From NCBI GenBank assembly GCA_963750395.1, contig CAVVQM010000010.1, forward strand, positions 124,001-188,000: a stretch of DNA of 64,000 nt. The letters run 5' to 3'. A model generated the notes under the pieces. It had not been told where the DNA came from and did no database searches. It was given only the letters and a program-made list of their open reading frames with translations. The translations under genes and the position numbers were made by a program. Below are positions 55,591 through 64,000 of the stretch, piece by piece. Every line of letters begins with the position of its first letter. Position 1 is the first letter of the stretch. This DNA comes from JADJPO01 sp963750395. GTDB taxonomy: Bacteria; Actinomycetota; Actinomycetes; Actinomycetales; Kineosporiaceae.

Positions 55591-58371
55591 ATGGCGGATC
55601 TGCTCCTGGAGACCAAACTGCTGGTCCCCCGGGCCCGACGCGAGCTCGTGGCTCGCCCTCACCTGGTCGAGATGGTCGATCGAGCTACACACGCCGCCCT
55701 GACCCTGGTTTCGGCTCCGGCAGGCTTCGGGAAGACGACACTGCTCGCCTCCATGGTGACCGCTCGCGAAGCAGGCAGAGACGGGGAGTCGCCGGTGGCG
55801 TGGGTGTCTCTGGACAAGCGGGACGCCGACGCCAACCGATTCTGGTCCTACGTGCTGCGAGCCCTCGAAATCGCCGGCCCGGGTTGCGCGGCGTCCGCCC
55901 TCAGCCTGCTGGAGGGTGGCGGCACTGCGCACGACGGGGTCCTTGCCAGCGTCATCAACGAGCTCAGCGTCCGACCCGGTGACATCACCCTCGTCCTCGA
56001 CGACTACCACCTCGCGGACGGCCCCGACGTCAGCGACGGTGTCGGGTTCCTCCTCGATCATCGCCCGCCGCAGCTGCACCTGATCATCAGCACCCGCGCC
56101 GACCCCGCACTGCCCTTGGCCCGGATGCGCGCCCAGGGCGAGCTGGTCGAACTCCGCGCCACCGACCTGCGGTTCACCGGCGACGAGGCCACCACCTACC
56201 TCAACATCGTTCAGGGCCTTGACCTCACGGCCGCTGACGTCGCGGCGCTGGAGACCCGAACCGAGGGGTGGGTCGCGGCGCTACAGCTGGCAGCCCTGTC
56301 ACTGCGCGACCGCAACGACTCCACCTCCTTCATCGCCGGCTTCGCAGGCGACGACAGGTTCGTCGTCGACTACCTTGTCGACGAGGTGCTCGACCAGCAA
56401 TCACCGGCGCTGCGCCGGTTCCTCCTCGTCACGTCCATCCTGGAGCGGTTGACCGGTCCCCTGTGTGATGCCGTGACCGGCGAGCGGGACGGCGGCGCCG
56501 TCCTTGAGTCCCTGGAACGACGGAACCTGCTCCTCGTTCCCTTGGACGGCCGACGCCGCTGGTACCGCTACCACCACCTGTTCGCCGACGTTCTGCAGTC
56601 CCGCCTGCTGGCCGAACACCCCACTGACATCGGATCCCTCCATCGACGCGCCAGCGCCTGGTACCAGCAGGCCGGCGACGTGGAAGCGTCGGTGCGGCAT
56701 GCGGTCGCTGCCGGCGACGTCGACCTGGCTGCCGACCTGATCGAGCTCGCCATCCCGGAGCTTCGGCGGCACAGGGGCGAGGCGGTGATCCGGCGCTGGA
56801 TCCGCGACGTCCCACCAACTCTGGTGAGGCAACGGCCTGTGCTCGCGATCGGCTTCATCGGCGCGCTGATGGCCAGCAACGAGTTCGACGGAGTCCAGCA
56901 GCGACTGGACGACCTCGCCAGGGTTCTCGCCGGCCCTCCCGACTGCCTGGTCGTCCGCGACGCGGCCGAGTGGGATCGACTGCCGGCGCTCGCCTCGACC
57001 CAGCGGGCCGGTCTTGCCCTGGTGTCCGGAGATCTGCCGGCGACGATCGAGCATGCGGAGTCCGCCTTGGCTCACGCCGCGGACGACGACCTGCTCACCA
57101 CCGCAGCGGCGTCCGCGCTCAGGGGGCTCGCCGCGTGGTCCCAGGGCGACCTGACCTCGGCCCATGAGTCCTACACGATGGCCGCCGCTCGTCTCGAGGC
57201 CATGGGTCACGTGGCTGACGTGCTGGGCTGCACAGTGGCCCTCGTCGACATGCAACTCGCACTGGGCCGGCCCGGGGACGCACACCGGACGGTCACCCGG
57301 GCAATGGATCTCGCCGACGCTCACGGCTCGCATGGTGGTGTCGTTCGTGGCACCGCGGACATGTGGGTGGCGAAGAGCCGCGTGGCGTGGGGACGGGGCG
57401 AGATCGCCGCCACGGCCGAATACCTGCAGCGGGCAGCGGATCTCGGCGAGGCTGCCGGACTTCCACAGCAGCCCTATCGGTGGCGGGTGGCGATGGCTCA
57501 GCTGCGAGAAGCCCAGGGCGACATGGCAGCCGCCGACGTGCTGCTGGAGGAGGCCGAACGGCTCTACACCGGCGACTTCTCGCCCAACGTGCGCCCAGTC
57601 CCGGCCATCCGGGCACGACTGCACACCCGCGCCGGCGATCTCAGCGCTGCGCGGGCGTGGGTTCGCGCCGCGGGCCTGGCGGCGACGGACGAGATCAGCT
57701 ACCTGCGGGAGTACGAGCAGGTGACGCTGGCCAGAGTGCTCCTGGCCGAGTGCGCCACGACCGATGACCGGTCGTCCATGGACGAGGCGATCTCGCTTCT
57801 CGAGCGCCTCGAGGTCGCGGCTCAGGCCGGCGGACGGACCGCCACTCTCATCGAGCTCGCGGTCCTACGCGCACTCGCGCGCGCGGCGTCCGGTGACCTC
57901 GACGAGGCCCTGGAGTCACTTCAGCGGGCCGTCGCGTTGGCCGGGCCCGAACGGTGGATCGGGGTCTTCCTCGACGAGGGCGCGCCGCTGCGGCGGTTGC
58001 TCGGGCTGCTGCGACCGACCGGCCGCGACTCGGCCTTCCTGCGTGTCCTCGATAGCGCCGCGACCGCGCATGCTGCCTGGGTCGCGACAACTCCTGTGAC
58101 GCCGGCCGCAGACTCCCGCAGCCCCTCCAGCCGCGCACAGGCCGGGCGTGACATCCCGCCACCGGATTCGCACCGACTCCTCGATCCGCTGAGCAGCCGG
58201 GAGCGGGAGGTGCTTCGGCTGCTGGCCTCCGACCTCGACGGTCCTGGGATCGCTCGGCAGCTGAGCGTGTCCCTGGCCACCGTGCGGACCCACACCCAGC
58301 ACATCTACGCCAAGCTCGGCGTCAACAACCGGCGGGCAGCCGTCAGGCGCGGACACCAGTTCAACCTCTGA
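55591..58371 (+). CDS. MalT-type LuxR family regulator (STAND ATPase)
   Basis: A 926-residue regulator, intact. The N-terminal ATPase has Walker A LVSAPAGFGKTTLLASMVTA, Walker B DITLVLDDYHLADGPDVSDG, sensor IISTRADPALPLARMRAQGE and LRFTGDEATTYLN. The winged segment includes RRWYRYHHLFADVLQSRLLA. A long TPR-like region (about residues 400-850) precedes a LuxR helix-turn-helix at the end: LSSREREVLRLLASDLDGPG, IARQLSVSLATVRTHTQHIY, AKLGVNNRRAAVRRG. Such proteins bind ATP and an inducer, oligomerise and activate transcription. The ATG at 55591 has GGAGGA 8 bases upstream. The genes at 58.5-60.5 kb are probable targets. Confidence 0.94.
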   Translation: MADLLLETKLLVPRARRELVARPHLVEMVDRATHAALTLVSAPAGFGKTTLLASMVTAREAGRDGESPVAWVSLDKRDADANRFWSYVLRALEIAGPGCAASALSLLEGGGTAHDGVLASVINELSVRPGDITLVLDDYHLADGPDVSDGVGFLLDHRPPQLHLIISTRADPALPLARMRAQGELVELRATDLRFTGDEATTYLNIVQGLDLTAADVAALETRTEGWVAALQLAALSLRDRNDSTSFIAGFAGDDRFVVDYLVDEVLDQQSPALRRFLLVTSILERLTGPLCDAVTGERDGGAVLESLERRNLLLVPLDGRRRWYRYHHLFADVLQSRLLAEHPTDIGSLHRRASAWYQQAGDVEASVRHAVAAGDVDLAADLIELAIPELRRHRGEAVIRRWIRDVPPTLVRQRPVLAIGFIGALMASNEFDGVQQRLDDLARVLAGPPDCLVVRDAAEWDRLPALASTQRAGLALVSGDLPATIEHAESALAHAADDDLLTTAAASALRGLAAWSQGDLTSAHESYTMAAARLEAMGHVADVLGCTVALVDMQLALGRPGDAHRTVTRAMDLADAHGSHGGVVRGTADMWVAKSRVAWGRGEIAATAEYLQRAADLGEAAGLPQQPYRWRVAMAQLREAQGDMAAADVLLEEAERLYTGDFSPNVRPVPAIRARLHTRAGDLSAARAWVRAAGLAATDEISYLREYEQVTLARVLLAECATTDDRSSMDEAISLLERLEVAAQAGGRTATLIELAVLRALARAASGDLDEALESLQRAVALAGPERWIGVFLDEGAPLRRLLGLLRPTGRDSAFLRVLDSAATAHAAWVATTPVTPAADSRSPSSRAQAGRDIPPPDSHRLLDPLSSREREVLRLLASDLDGPGIARQLSVSLATVRTHTQHIYAKLGVNNRRAAVRRGHQFNL

Positions 58372-58543
58372 CTCCACCACCGGCAGTCCCTACCCGCCTC
58401 GTGCGCGTGCGCTGACGAAGTTCATCACCCCACTCATCACTTGTGATGACGCCCGATCATCACCCCTCGTCCTACCTTCCCGGACATCAGCAGCATCCAC
58501 CCCACCCCATGGGCGGAATGCACGGCATGAGGAGGGAGCGACG

Positions 58544-58777
58544 GTGACAGACACCAGCGAGCAGCACCCAGGTGACTGGTACGAGATCCGCATCCAGGGC
58601 CGCCTGGACCAGCGGTGGACCACGTGGCTGGACGGGCTCGACATGTCCCAGACGCAGGACGGCGTCACGGTCCTGCGCGGGCGAGTCACTGACCAGACGG
58701 CCCTCCACGGGGTGCTGCACAAGCTGCGTGACATCGGGCTGCCGCTCGTCTCGGTCGCCCAGATCGAGCCCGAGTGA
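58544..58777 (+). CDS. Small conserved protein downstream of the MalT-type regulator
   Basis: A 77-residue protein from a GTG with a strong GAGGAGGGAG site. It reads WYEIRIQGRLDQRWTTWLDG, LDMSQTQDGVTVLRGRVTDQ, ALHGVLHKLRDIGLPLVSVA, an alpha/beta mini-domain with no cofactor or metal site. Proteins of this type are regularly found directly after actinobacterial MalT-like LuxR genes and are predicted to be part of the same response. The 172-base gap after the regulator probably contains the promoter the regulator acts on. Confidence 0.8.
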   Translation: MTDTSEQHPGDWYEIRIQGRLDQRWTTWLDGLDMSQTQDGVTVLRGRVTDQTALHGVLHKLRDIGLPLVSVAQIEPE

Positions 58778-58831
58778 CCGGAACCCCTTCAGCAGAGCGA
58801 CATTCAGCCTCAACCTCGACAGGAGAACGCC

Positions 58832-59584
58832 ATGAGCACGACGCAACGCACGAGCACCCGCTCAGCGGGACGCGTACCGATGGATCCGATGCGGCGGACC
58901 GCCTCGATCGTCGGTTGGCTGTTCGTGATCACCTACGTCACGTCCATCGCCGCCAAGTTCGCCCTCTACCCGCCGCTGTTCCAGGGGGACTACGTCACCA
59001 GCCCCGGACAGGACACCCGGGTGCTGTGGGGCGCGCTCTCGGAGGCCATCCTGATCATCGCCAACATCGGCACAGCCACAGCGATGTACACGGTCATCAA
59101 GCGGCACTACCCCAGCCTCGCGATCAGCTTCGTGGCTGCCCGCATCATGGAGTCCGTCTTCATCGGCGTGGGCATCCTCAGCGTTCTCACGGTGGTGACC
59201 ATGCGCCAGACCTACGCCGGCGTCGACGGCGCGGCTGCGGCCGGTCTCACGGTCGTCGGCGACGCGTTCGTCATCCTGCAGGAGTGGACCTTCGCCCTCG
59301 GCCCCTCGTTCGTCGTGGGCGTCGGCAACGGCCTCATCCTCGGCTACGTCATGTACCGGACCGGTCTGGTCCCGCGTCGACTGGCGATGCTCGGCCTCAT
59401 CGGAGGACCACTGATCGTCCTGAGCGGCTCGGCCGCGATGGTCGGGATCATCGAGGCCGGCTCCGCCTGGCAGAGCCTCTCCGCCGGCCCCGAGTTCCTC
59501 TGGGAGCTCGGCCTCGGGGTGTACCTGATCGTCAAGGGCTTCAGGCCTTCCGCCGACGTGGCCGGAACGGTTGAAGCCCGATGA
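58832..59584 (+). CDS. DUF4386 family membrane protein
   Basis: A 250-residue protein with six or seven membrane helices, beginning MRRTASIVGWLFVITYVTSI and continuing LSEAILIIANIGTATAMYTV, AISFVAARIMESVFIGVGIL and MLGLIGGPLIVLSGSAAMVG. The conserved ARIMES and VMYRTGLVPRRLAMLGL motifs place it in DUF4386, which has no known activity. An AGGAG site lies 7 bases before the ATG. It overlaps the following truncated ATPase gene by ATGA and sits 54 bases after the small conserved protein, in the block probably controlled by the MalT-type regulator. Confidence 0.88.
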   Translation: MSTTQRTSTRSAGRVPMDPMRRTASIVGWLFVITYVTSIAAKFALYPPLFQGDYVTSPGQDTRVLWGALSEAILIIANIGTATAMYTVIKRHYPSLAISFVAARIMESVFIGVGILSVLTVVTMRQTYAGVDGAAAAGLTVVGDAFVILQEWTFALGPSFVVGVGNGLILGYVMYRTGLVPRRLAMLGLIGGPLIVLSGSAAMVGIIEAGSAWQSLSAGPEFLWELGLGVYLIVKGFRPSADVAGTVEAR

Positions 59585-60399
59585 TCACCACCACGCTGCG
59601 GGTCGTGGTCGGCCTCACCCCTGCTCAGAGCGGTACCGCCAGGGTCCTCGGACGCCGGTTTCGGGATCTTCCCAACCCGGGGTTGGAGGTCCGAGTCCTG
59701 CTCGACGCGTCCGCCCAGCACGCGGGCCGCACAGGGCGCGAGGTACTGACCATCGCGCAGCGCACCATGGGCCTTTCTCCGCGACGAGTCGACGCAACCC
59801 TGGAGCTGGTCGGCCTGAGTCGAGCTGAGGCTGTTCGACGTCTTCGGGACTACTCGTTGGGGATGCGGCAACGGCTCGGCCTGGCCCACGCGCTTCTCGG
59901 TGACCCCGACGTCCTGATCCTCGACGAACCCGCCAACAAGCTCGACCCGGCCGGCATCAGGTGGATGCGCGATCTGCTCCGGGGTCATGCCGACCGCGGC
60001 GCCGTCGTTCTGCTCATAGTCGCCGCCGGCACCAAGGCCGAACTGCTCGCCGGCGCCGGCACCCAGGTCGTGACTCGGCACGAGCGGGAACTCGGCCGCG
60101 CACTGACGGCGGCCGGTCTCGCCCATCATCACGTGCCGGCCAAGAGCCTCCGCCAGCCAGGCCTCACGTCCGCGTTCCGGATCGATGCCGACCCCGAACA
60201 GGTCGGTCGTATCGCCTACGAGGCCGGGGTCGCTCTCATCGAACTACGGGTGGCAGAGGGCGCGGGACTCGATGAGATGTTCCTCGCCGTGACCGCGCGC
60301 TCGGACAGGCGCCGTTCTGTTCGTCGGGTTCGTTCTCGGCGCCCTGATCCGCAACAGCTCCGGCGCCAATCGGCGATCAGTGGTCCCAGCTCGCCGTGA
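59581..60399 (+). pseudogene. ABC transporter ATPase lacking the P-loop
   Basis: A 272-residue frame aligned with drug-efflux type ABC ATPases but beginning just after the Walker A motif: MITTTLRVVVGLTPAQSGTA corresponds to the region that normally follows GPNGAGKSTT. The signature motif is present as YSLGMRQRLGLAHALL, and Walker B as DPDVLILDEPANKLDP. The expected H-loop (SSHL) is replaced by LLIVAAGTKAEL. Without a P-loop and switch His it should not hydrolyse ATP. Its ATG overlaps the DUF4386 stop, so it may still be translated, and no stop codon interrupts the frame. It is followed at once by the scar of a permease gene. A decayed transporter is the simplest reading. Confidence 0.82.
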
Positions 60400-60470
60400 C
60401 CACCGTGGTCTGGCTCCTCCTTCCTATGGTGGCCGCCGTCGTCAAGGTGCTCCGGTCGGAGGTGAAATGA
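60309..60470 (+). pseudogene. ABC permease scar
   Basis: Two short pieces of an ABC-2 type permease are joined here. LFVGFVLGALIRNSSGA is a membrane-helix segment common in this permease family. In another frame, QLAVTTVVWLLLPMVAAVVK and VLRSEVK with a TGA form a typical C-terminus. The several hundred bases that should separate them are missing. It overlaps the end of the P-loop-less ATPase, as expected for an ATPase-permease pair that lost its centre. Confidence 0.62.
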
Positions 60471-60536
60471 CCTGGGCACCGTCGGGTTGTCGAACCGATC
60501 GCGCACCCGGGTTGGCACCACGATGCTGTGCGGCGC

Positions 60537-61406
60537 CTACAGCCCGAACATGAAGGCGTTGCGGACGGCGTCGTTGACGGCGTGGGCGAGCGCAGGACCC
60601 GCGAGGTTACGGCTACGTCGCCACGCGAGCGACAGCGGGACTCCGAGCAGGACGTGGACGACGACGAGCACTCCCGCCTGGAGGGGGAACGGGAGCGGGA
60701 GGGCGTTCGACACGGGCAGGTGCCACAGGCCCCAGAGCGCGGACACGAAGACGGCGGACGCCAGGCCGCGGCTGTCGCCGTCGTGATGCACGTGAGCGTC
60801 CAGCGCTCCCCTGAACGAGACCTCCTCGAGCAGGAACGTGGCAGGGAAGTAGAGGGCCGTGTACTGGGCGATGGTCGTCAGGACGGCTGGGGCGGAGAGC
60901 GGTGTGCCCGTCGCGAGGTGCATGGCGGAGTAGACCGCGGCGAAACCGGTTGAACCCACAGCGATCGGCAGGACGGCCGCGCGGAGTGCACCGCGTACCG
61001 CGCCGACGCGCAGTGCGAAGGCCGCCCAGACGGCGCCGACGGTCGCCGCGATGTACCAGCCCAGGCCGGCCCAGTCGCCGGATCCCATCGCGTTCACCGC
61101 GCAGTACGTGGGGACGACCGCCAGCACGGCGGCAAGGCCGATTCCGGGACGATCGAGCGCGAACCGGGTCGTGCCGGCCGCGAACAGTTCGCGCAGGGGA
61201 CGCCGGCGCAGGAGAACCTGGAAGGCGATCGTGAGAGGGATGCCCAGCAGCAGGTAGCCGTTGCTGCTGATCGGCAGCAGGTAGCCCGCCGCCATCCACA
61301 CGGCCACGAAGGCGATCGCCTCCGCGGCGCGGCGCCGTTGCGAGGCGTCGGGCCGTCGTGCGCGGGCGGGAGCAGTAGCCGTCGTCTGAGTGACGTGCAG
61401 TGTCAT
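60537..61406 (-). CDS. CPBP family intramembrane metalloprotease
   Basis: A 289-residue membrane protein with about eight helices. The ABI/CPBP active-site motifs are complete: EEVSFRG near residue 197 (EExxxR type), WGLWHLP (FxxxH-like with His) and HAVNDAVRNAFM near the C-terminus (HxxxB). These residues bind zinc in Rce1/CPBP proteases. Family roles include bacteriocin immunity and protein maturation; the substrate is unknown. A good ribosome site (CCAGGAGAAG) precedes the ATG. It converges with the decayed ABC genes and lies upstream of nothing on its own strand within 60 bases. Confidence 0.9.
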   Translation of the reverse strand: MTLHVTQTTATAPARARRPDASQRRRAAEAIAFVAVWMAAGYLLPISSNGYLLLGIPLTIAFQVLLRRRPLRELFAAGTTRFALDRPGIGLAAVLAVVPTYCAVNAMGSGDWAGLGWYIAATVGAVWAAFALRVGAVRGALRAAVLPIAVGSTGFAAVYSAMHLATGTPLSAPAVLTTIAQYTALYFPATFLLEEVSFRGALDAHVHHDGDSRGLASAVFVSALWGLWHLPVSNALPLPFPLQAGVLVVVHVLLGVPLSLAWRRSRNLAGPALAHAVNDAVRNAFMFGL

Positions 61407-61454
61407 GGTCTTCTCCTGGACCTGAGGGCGGCCGGCGGGGACCGCGTCGGGTGC

Positions 61455-62432
61455 TCAGACGGTGATGACGACCTTGCCTCGGGCCTTGCCGGCCATGAGG
61501 TGACCGATCGCGTCCGCGGTGGAGCTGAGGTCGAAGGGCCGGTCCACGAAGGAGGCGAGCTTGCCGTTCAGGGCGTGCGCGGCGAGACGCTCCAGGCCGG
61601 AGAAGTGTTCCTTGTTCAGCACCATCGTCAGCCGCTGGGAGACGAAGGGGTTGAGCAGCACCGCGTGCAGCTGACGGCCCAGGCCCGGGCTCCAGGTGGC
61701 GCCGTTCTCGCCACCGACGATGACCAGCGTCCCGGTGCGCGTGAGAGAGCGCCGCAGGCGAGCGATCGGAGTCATGCCTCCGATGTCGAGCACGACGTCG
61801 AACCTGCGGGAGCCGTCGGCGAAGTCCTCGTGCGCGTAGTCGATGACGTCCGCCGCGCCGAGATCCCTGACGAGCTGCGTCTTGGCAGTGCTCGCGACCC
61901 CGGTGACGGTCGCGCCGGACGCGACCGCGAGCTGCACGGCATAGGTGCCTACACCGCCGGAGGCGCCGACGACCAGGACCGACTGACCAGCACTGACTCC
62001 GGCGGCGTCGACCGCGCGCAGCGCCGTGAGACCCGAGACCGGCATGGCCGCTGCCTGGGTGAACGTAAGGATCGACGGCCTGTGGGCGAGCTTGTCCTCG
62101 CGGGCGACGGCGTACTGCGCGAAGGAGCCCCGCGCGATGCCGAAGACCTCCTCGCCGACGACGAAGCGCGTGACGTCCGGGCCGATCGCCTCGACGGTGC
62201 CCGCCACGTCCAGGCCGGGCACACGGTTCCTGGGCCTGCGGACGCCCATGGCGGCACGCATCAGGTAGGGCTCCCCCTTCATCAAGTGCACGTCGCCTCG
62301 GCTGATCCCGGCCGCGTGCACTCGCAGCAGCACCTCACCGGCACCGGCCGTGGGCTGGTCGATGTCGCGCAGCTGCAGCACCTCGGCCGAGCCGTACGTC
62401 TCCTGGACGATCGCCTTCATCGTGGTGGTCAT
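61455..62432 (-). CDS. Zinc-free MDR family NAD(P)-dependent oxidoreductase
   Basis: A 325-residue medium-chain dehydrogenase/reductase of the quinone-oxidoreductase type. It has MKAIVQETYGSAEVLQLRDI at the start, VLLRVHAAGISRGDVHLMKG (no Cys or His zinc ligands), PGLDVAGTVEAIGPDVTRF, the nucleotide site SVLVVGASGGVGTYAVQLAV, and TVTGVASTAKTQLVRDLGAA. It probably reduces quinones or enones with NADPH. The ATG at 62432 has AGGAGAGTG upstream and matches family N-termini, so an earlier in-frame start was rejected. It is 48 bases upstream of the CPBP gene on the same strand and may be co-transcribed with it. Confidence 0.92.
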   Translation of the reverse strand: MTTTMKAIVQETYGSAEVLQLRDIDQPTAGAGEVLLRVHAAGISRGDVHLMKGEPYLMRAAMGVRRPRNRVPGLDVAGTVEAIGPDVTRFVVGEEVFGIARGSFAQYAVAREDKLAHRPSILTFTQAAAMPVSGLTALRAVDAAGVSAGQSVLVVGASGGVGTYAVQLAVASGATVTGVASTAKTQLVRDLGAADVIDYAHEDFADGSRRFDVVLDIGGMTPIARLRRSLTRTGTLVIVGGENGATWSPGLGRQLHAVLLNPFVSQRLTMVLNKEHFSGLERLAAHALNGKLASFVDRPFDLSSTADAIGHLMAGKARGKVVITV

Positions 62433-62602
62433 GTCACTCTCCTGTTCGGGATGGGTCACGCCCTTGTTGCGCTGAATCAACACTGGCTCGCAGGCTCACC
62501 TGGTCGCGCCGGTGAAATCGCCGGGTTGTCGTCGCCGAGACCTGGAATCAGGGGGCAGATTCCCCCGCCGAGGGCGCACCGGGCACGTGATGAGCAGTGG
62601 AC

Positions 62603-63985
62603 CTACCTGGCGAGTGGCGTACCCGTCCGGACCGAGGTGACGACGGCGCGGATGGCCGTGATCGTCGAGGCGGCCGCGGTCTGGTCCGCGACGAGCATCT
62701 CGTGCGTGGCGCCGTCGACGGTGCGGTGCGCCGAGTTGGTCGACAGCCGAGCCAGCTTGTCCTGGTTCGCGATCCAGCTCTCGGCGCTCCCGCTGCCCGC
62801 GGTGAGGACGAACAGCGGGGTGTCACCGAGGCTGCGGAGCTCGGCCGCCTCCTGCATCGAGGTGCTCCCCTGCGCGAACTCGTCGATCGTCGAACGCAGC
62901 GTGGCGGGCGTCGAGATGCTGGCCCGCACCTCCTCGCGCGCCGGGGAGGGCAACGTGCCGTAGGAGGCCAGGCTGTACAGCCGGCCGAGACCGACGCGTG
63001 ACACGACCGAGACGAGCGACGTGGCGCGTACCAGGAGGTCGTTGCGACCGACGGGCGCGTCCGTCCGAGGTGCCGGCGACGTGGGCGCGGTGGAGTCGAT
63101 GAGGACCATGCCGGCGACGTCGTCCGGGTAGTGGGCGGCGTAGGCGAGCACGTAGAGCCCGCCGAAGGAGTGGCCGGCCAGCACGTAGGGGCCGGGGACA
63201 TGCGCGTTGTGCAGCAGGGTGTGCAGGTCGTCGGCGACGCGGATGCCGTCCTGGGGGGTGTCGACCGGGTCGCTCCAGCCGCGGCCGGGGCGATCGTAGA
63301 CGCACACACGGGTGTCGCGGGCCACGGCCGGCGCGATCCACGCCATGGTCGAGGCCATGTCGCCCGCACCCGGCTGCAGGACCACGGTCGGGCTGCCGGT
63401 GCCGCTGCAGCGCAGGTGCATCCGGTGCCCGTCGACGTCGACCAGCCGGCCGGGCATCGGGTAGTGGCTCGCGTCGTAGGCCTCGAGGACCGTTTCGACC
63501 CCGCCGCCGACGGACGCCAGGGCGAGGGCGGCGAGGACGGGGTAGAGCAGCACGCGTGCGCTCGTGGAGTGCAGCCGGCGGCGCGCGCGGACGAACGTGA
63601 CGACGATCAGCGCCAGCATCGCCGGTGGCCACACCCACGTGAGCACCTGCTGGGCCGTGGACCCGAATGCGATCAGTAGCAGCCCGCCCAGTCCCATGAA
63701 CAGGGCCGGCGCTGCAGCCCAACACTGGGGCTGGTCGGTGAAGCGGACCGAGAGCACGGTGAGCATGGCCCAGCCGAGCGCGAAGCCACACAGGATCGCG
63801 CCGGTCGCGCCGGTGTCGTCTGCGGCGATGAACGGGGCGAAGACGAGGAGCACCCCGGCTACCAGACCGGCGGCCAACGACCCGGCGACGATCTGGCCGA
63901 GGTGCCCCCTGGGGCCGATTGGGGCCTCGGGCGCGGACCCCAGGGTTGCGTCGGTGTGCGTGGACTGGCGGACTGAGGGGTTCAT
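62603..63985 (-). CDS. Membrane-anchored alpha/beta hydrolase
   Basis: A 460-residue protein. Four membrane segments occupy about residues 30-150 (LGQIVAGSLAAGLVAGVLLV, LCGFALGWAMLTVLS, FMGLGGLLLIAFGS, PAMLALIVVTFVRA), followed by a short helix and an extracytoplasmic alpha/beta-hydrolase. The fold is marked by VVLQPGAGDMASTMAWIAPA, VYDRPGRGWSDPVDTPQD, nucleophile Ser in VLAGHSFGGLYVLAYAAHYP, VLTAGSGSAESWIAN, and His in DGATHEMLVADQ. It should act on small esters or amides outside the membrane. Start: ATG with AGGAG 2-3 bases upstream, at the right edge of the window; the gene is complete. No fixed partner is visible. Confidence 0.9.
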   Translation of the reverse strand: MNPSVRQSTHTDATLGSAPEAPIGPRGHLGQIVAGSLAAGLVAGVLLVFAPFIAADDTGATGAILCGFALGWAMLTVLSVRFTDQPQCWAAAPALFMGLGGLLLIAFGSTAQQVLTWVWPPAMLALIVVTFVRARRRLHSTSARVLLYPVLAALALASVGGGVETVLEAYDASHYPMPGRLVDVDGHRMHLRCSGTGSPTVVLQPGAGDMASTMAWIAPAVARDTRVCVYDRPGRGWSDPVDTPQDGIRVADDLHTLLHNAHVPGPYVLAGHSFGGLYVLAYAAHYPDDVAGMVLIDSTAPTSPAPRTDAPVGRNDLLVRATSLVSVVSRVGLGRLYSLASYGTLPSPAREEVRASISTPATLRSTIDEFAQGSTSMQEAAELRSLGDTPLFVLTAGSGSAESWIANQDKLARLSTNSAHRTVDGATHEMLVADQTAAASTITAIRAVVTSVRTGTPLAR

Positions 63986-64000
63986 GGCTCCTGCTCTCGG

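Noticed and set aside
1..64000. CRISPR arrays, rRNA or intact prophage
   Set aside because: No regularly spaced direct repeats, rRNA signature sequences or phage structural gene runs were seen on reading either strand.

Overview
The window is about 70% GC and densely coded on both strands, with many GTG starts, GTGA/ATGA overlaps and GC-ending codons. Together with the block leuS-degV-comEA-comEC-holA next to rpsT, this points to an actinobacterium (Actinomycetota). The genus cannot be fixed from the sequence.

Positions 1-18,000 are conserved and intact. In order: the start of a FAD-dependent amine/amino-acid oxidase; a three-gene operon of circularly permuted ATP-grasp, alpha-E and transglutaminase-like proteins, the first carrying a 15-residue polyglutamine tract; a flavin disulfide reductase; a PemK/MazF-like protein; rpsT; the minus-strand run holA, comEC, comEA, degV, leuS; a membrane diguanylate cyclase; and a rocD-pdxY pair (a PLP enzyme with a PLP salvage kinase).

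Positions 18,000-46,100 hold mixed metabolic and regulatory genes, and an unusual share of them is interrupted by one-base frameshifts: a methyltransferase, a type III sulfide:quinone-reductase-like flavoprotein, a second disulfide reductase, ilvD with two breaks, a YHYH lipoprotein remnant, two large LuxR regulators, a hydrolase and another methyltransferase. Intact genes in the stretch include a Ca2+/Na+ exchanger, a PadR-HAAS pair coupled to a family 5 uracil-DNA glycosylase, and two membrane proteins. The frameshifts may be real decay or consensus errors. The stretch also holds the most unusual locus here: two very large overlapping genes of unknown function (35,301-42,354) encoding about 1,025 and 1,327 residues.

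Positions 46,100-54,900 look like a recombination-scarred region. They hold a 40-bp tRNA 3'-half fragment (possible attachment site) next to an AbiEii-like remnant, about 1.2 kb without convincing genes, an intact NarL-type two-component system, two small membrane genes, interleaved inverted repeats with pseudoknot topology, the degraded C-terminus of a second leucyl-tRNA synthetase of a different lineage, a thioredoxin-reductase-like gene, and a decayed IS1634-family transposase.

Positions 54,900-64,000 are mostly intact: an XRE-cupin regulator, a MalT-type LuxR regulator with a small companion protein, a DUF4386 membrane protein, a truncated ABC ATPase without a P-loop followed by a permease scar, a CPBP protease, a quinone-oxidoreductase-like dehydrogenase, and a membrane-anchored alpha/beta hydrolase. 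No rRNA, complete tRNA, CRISPR array or prophage was seen.
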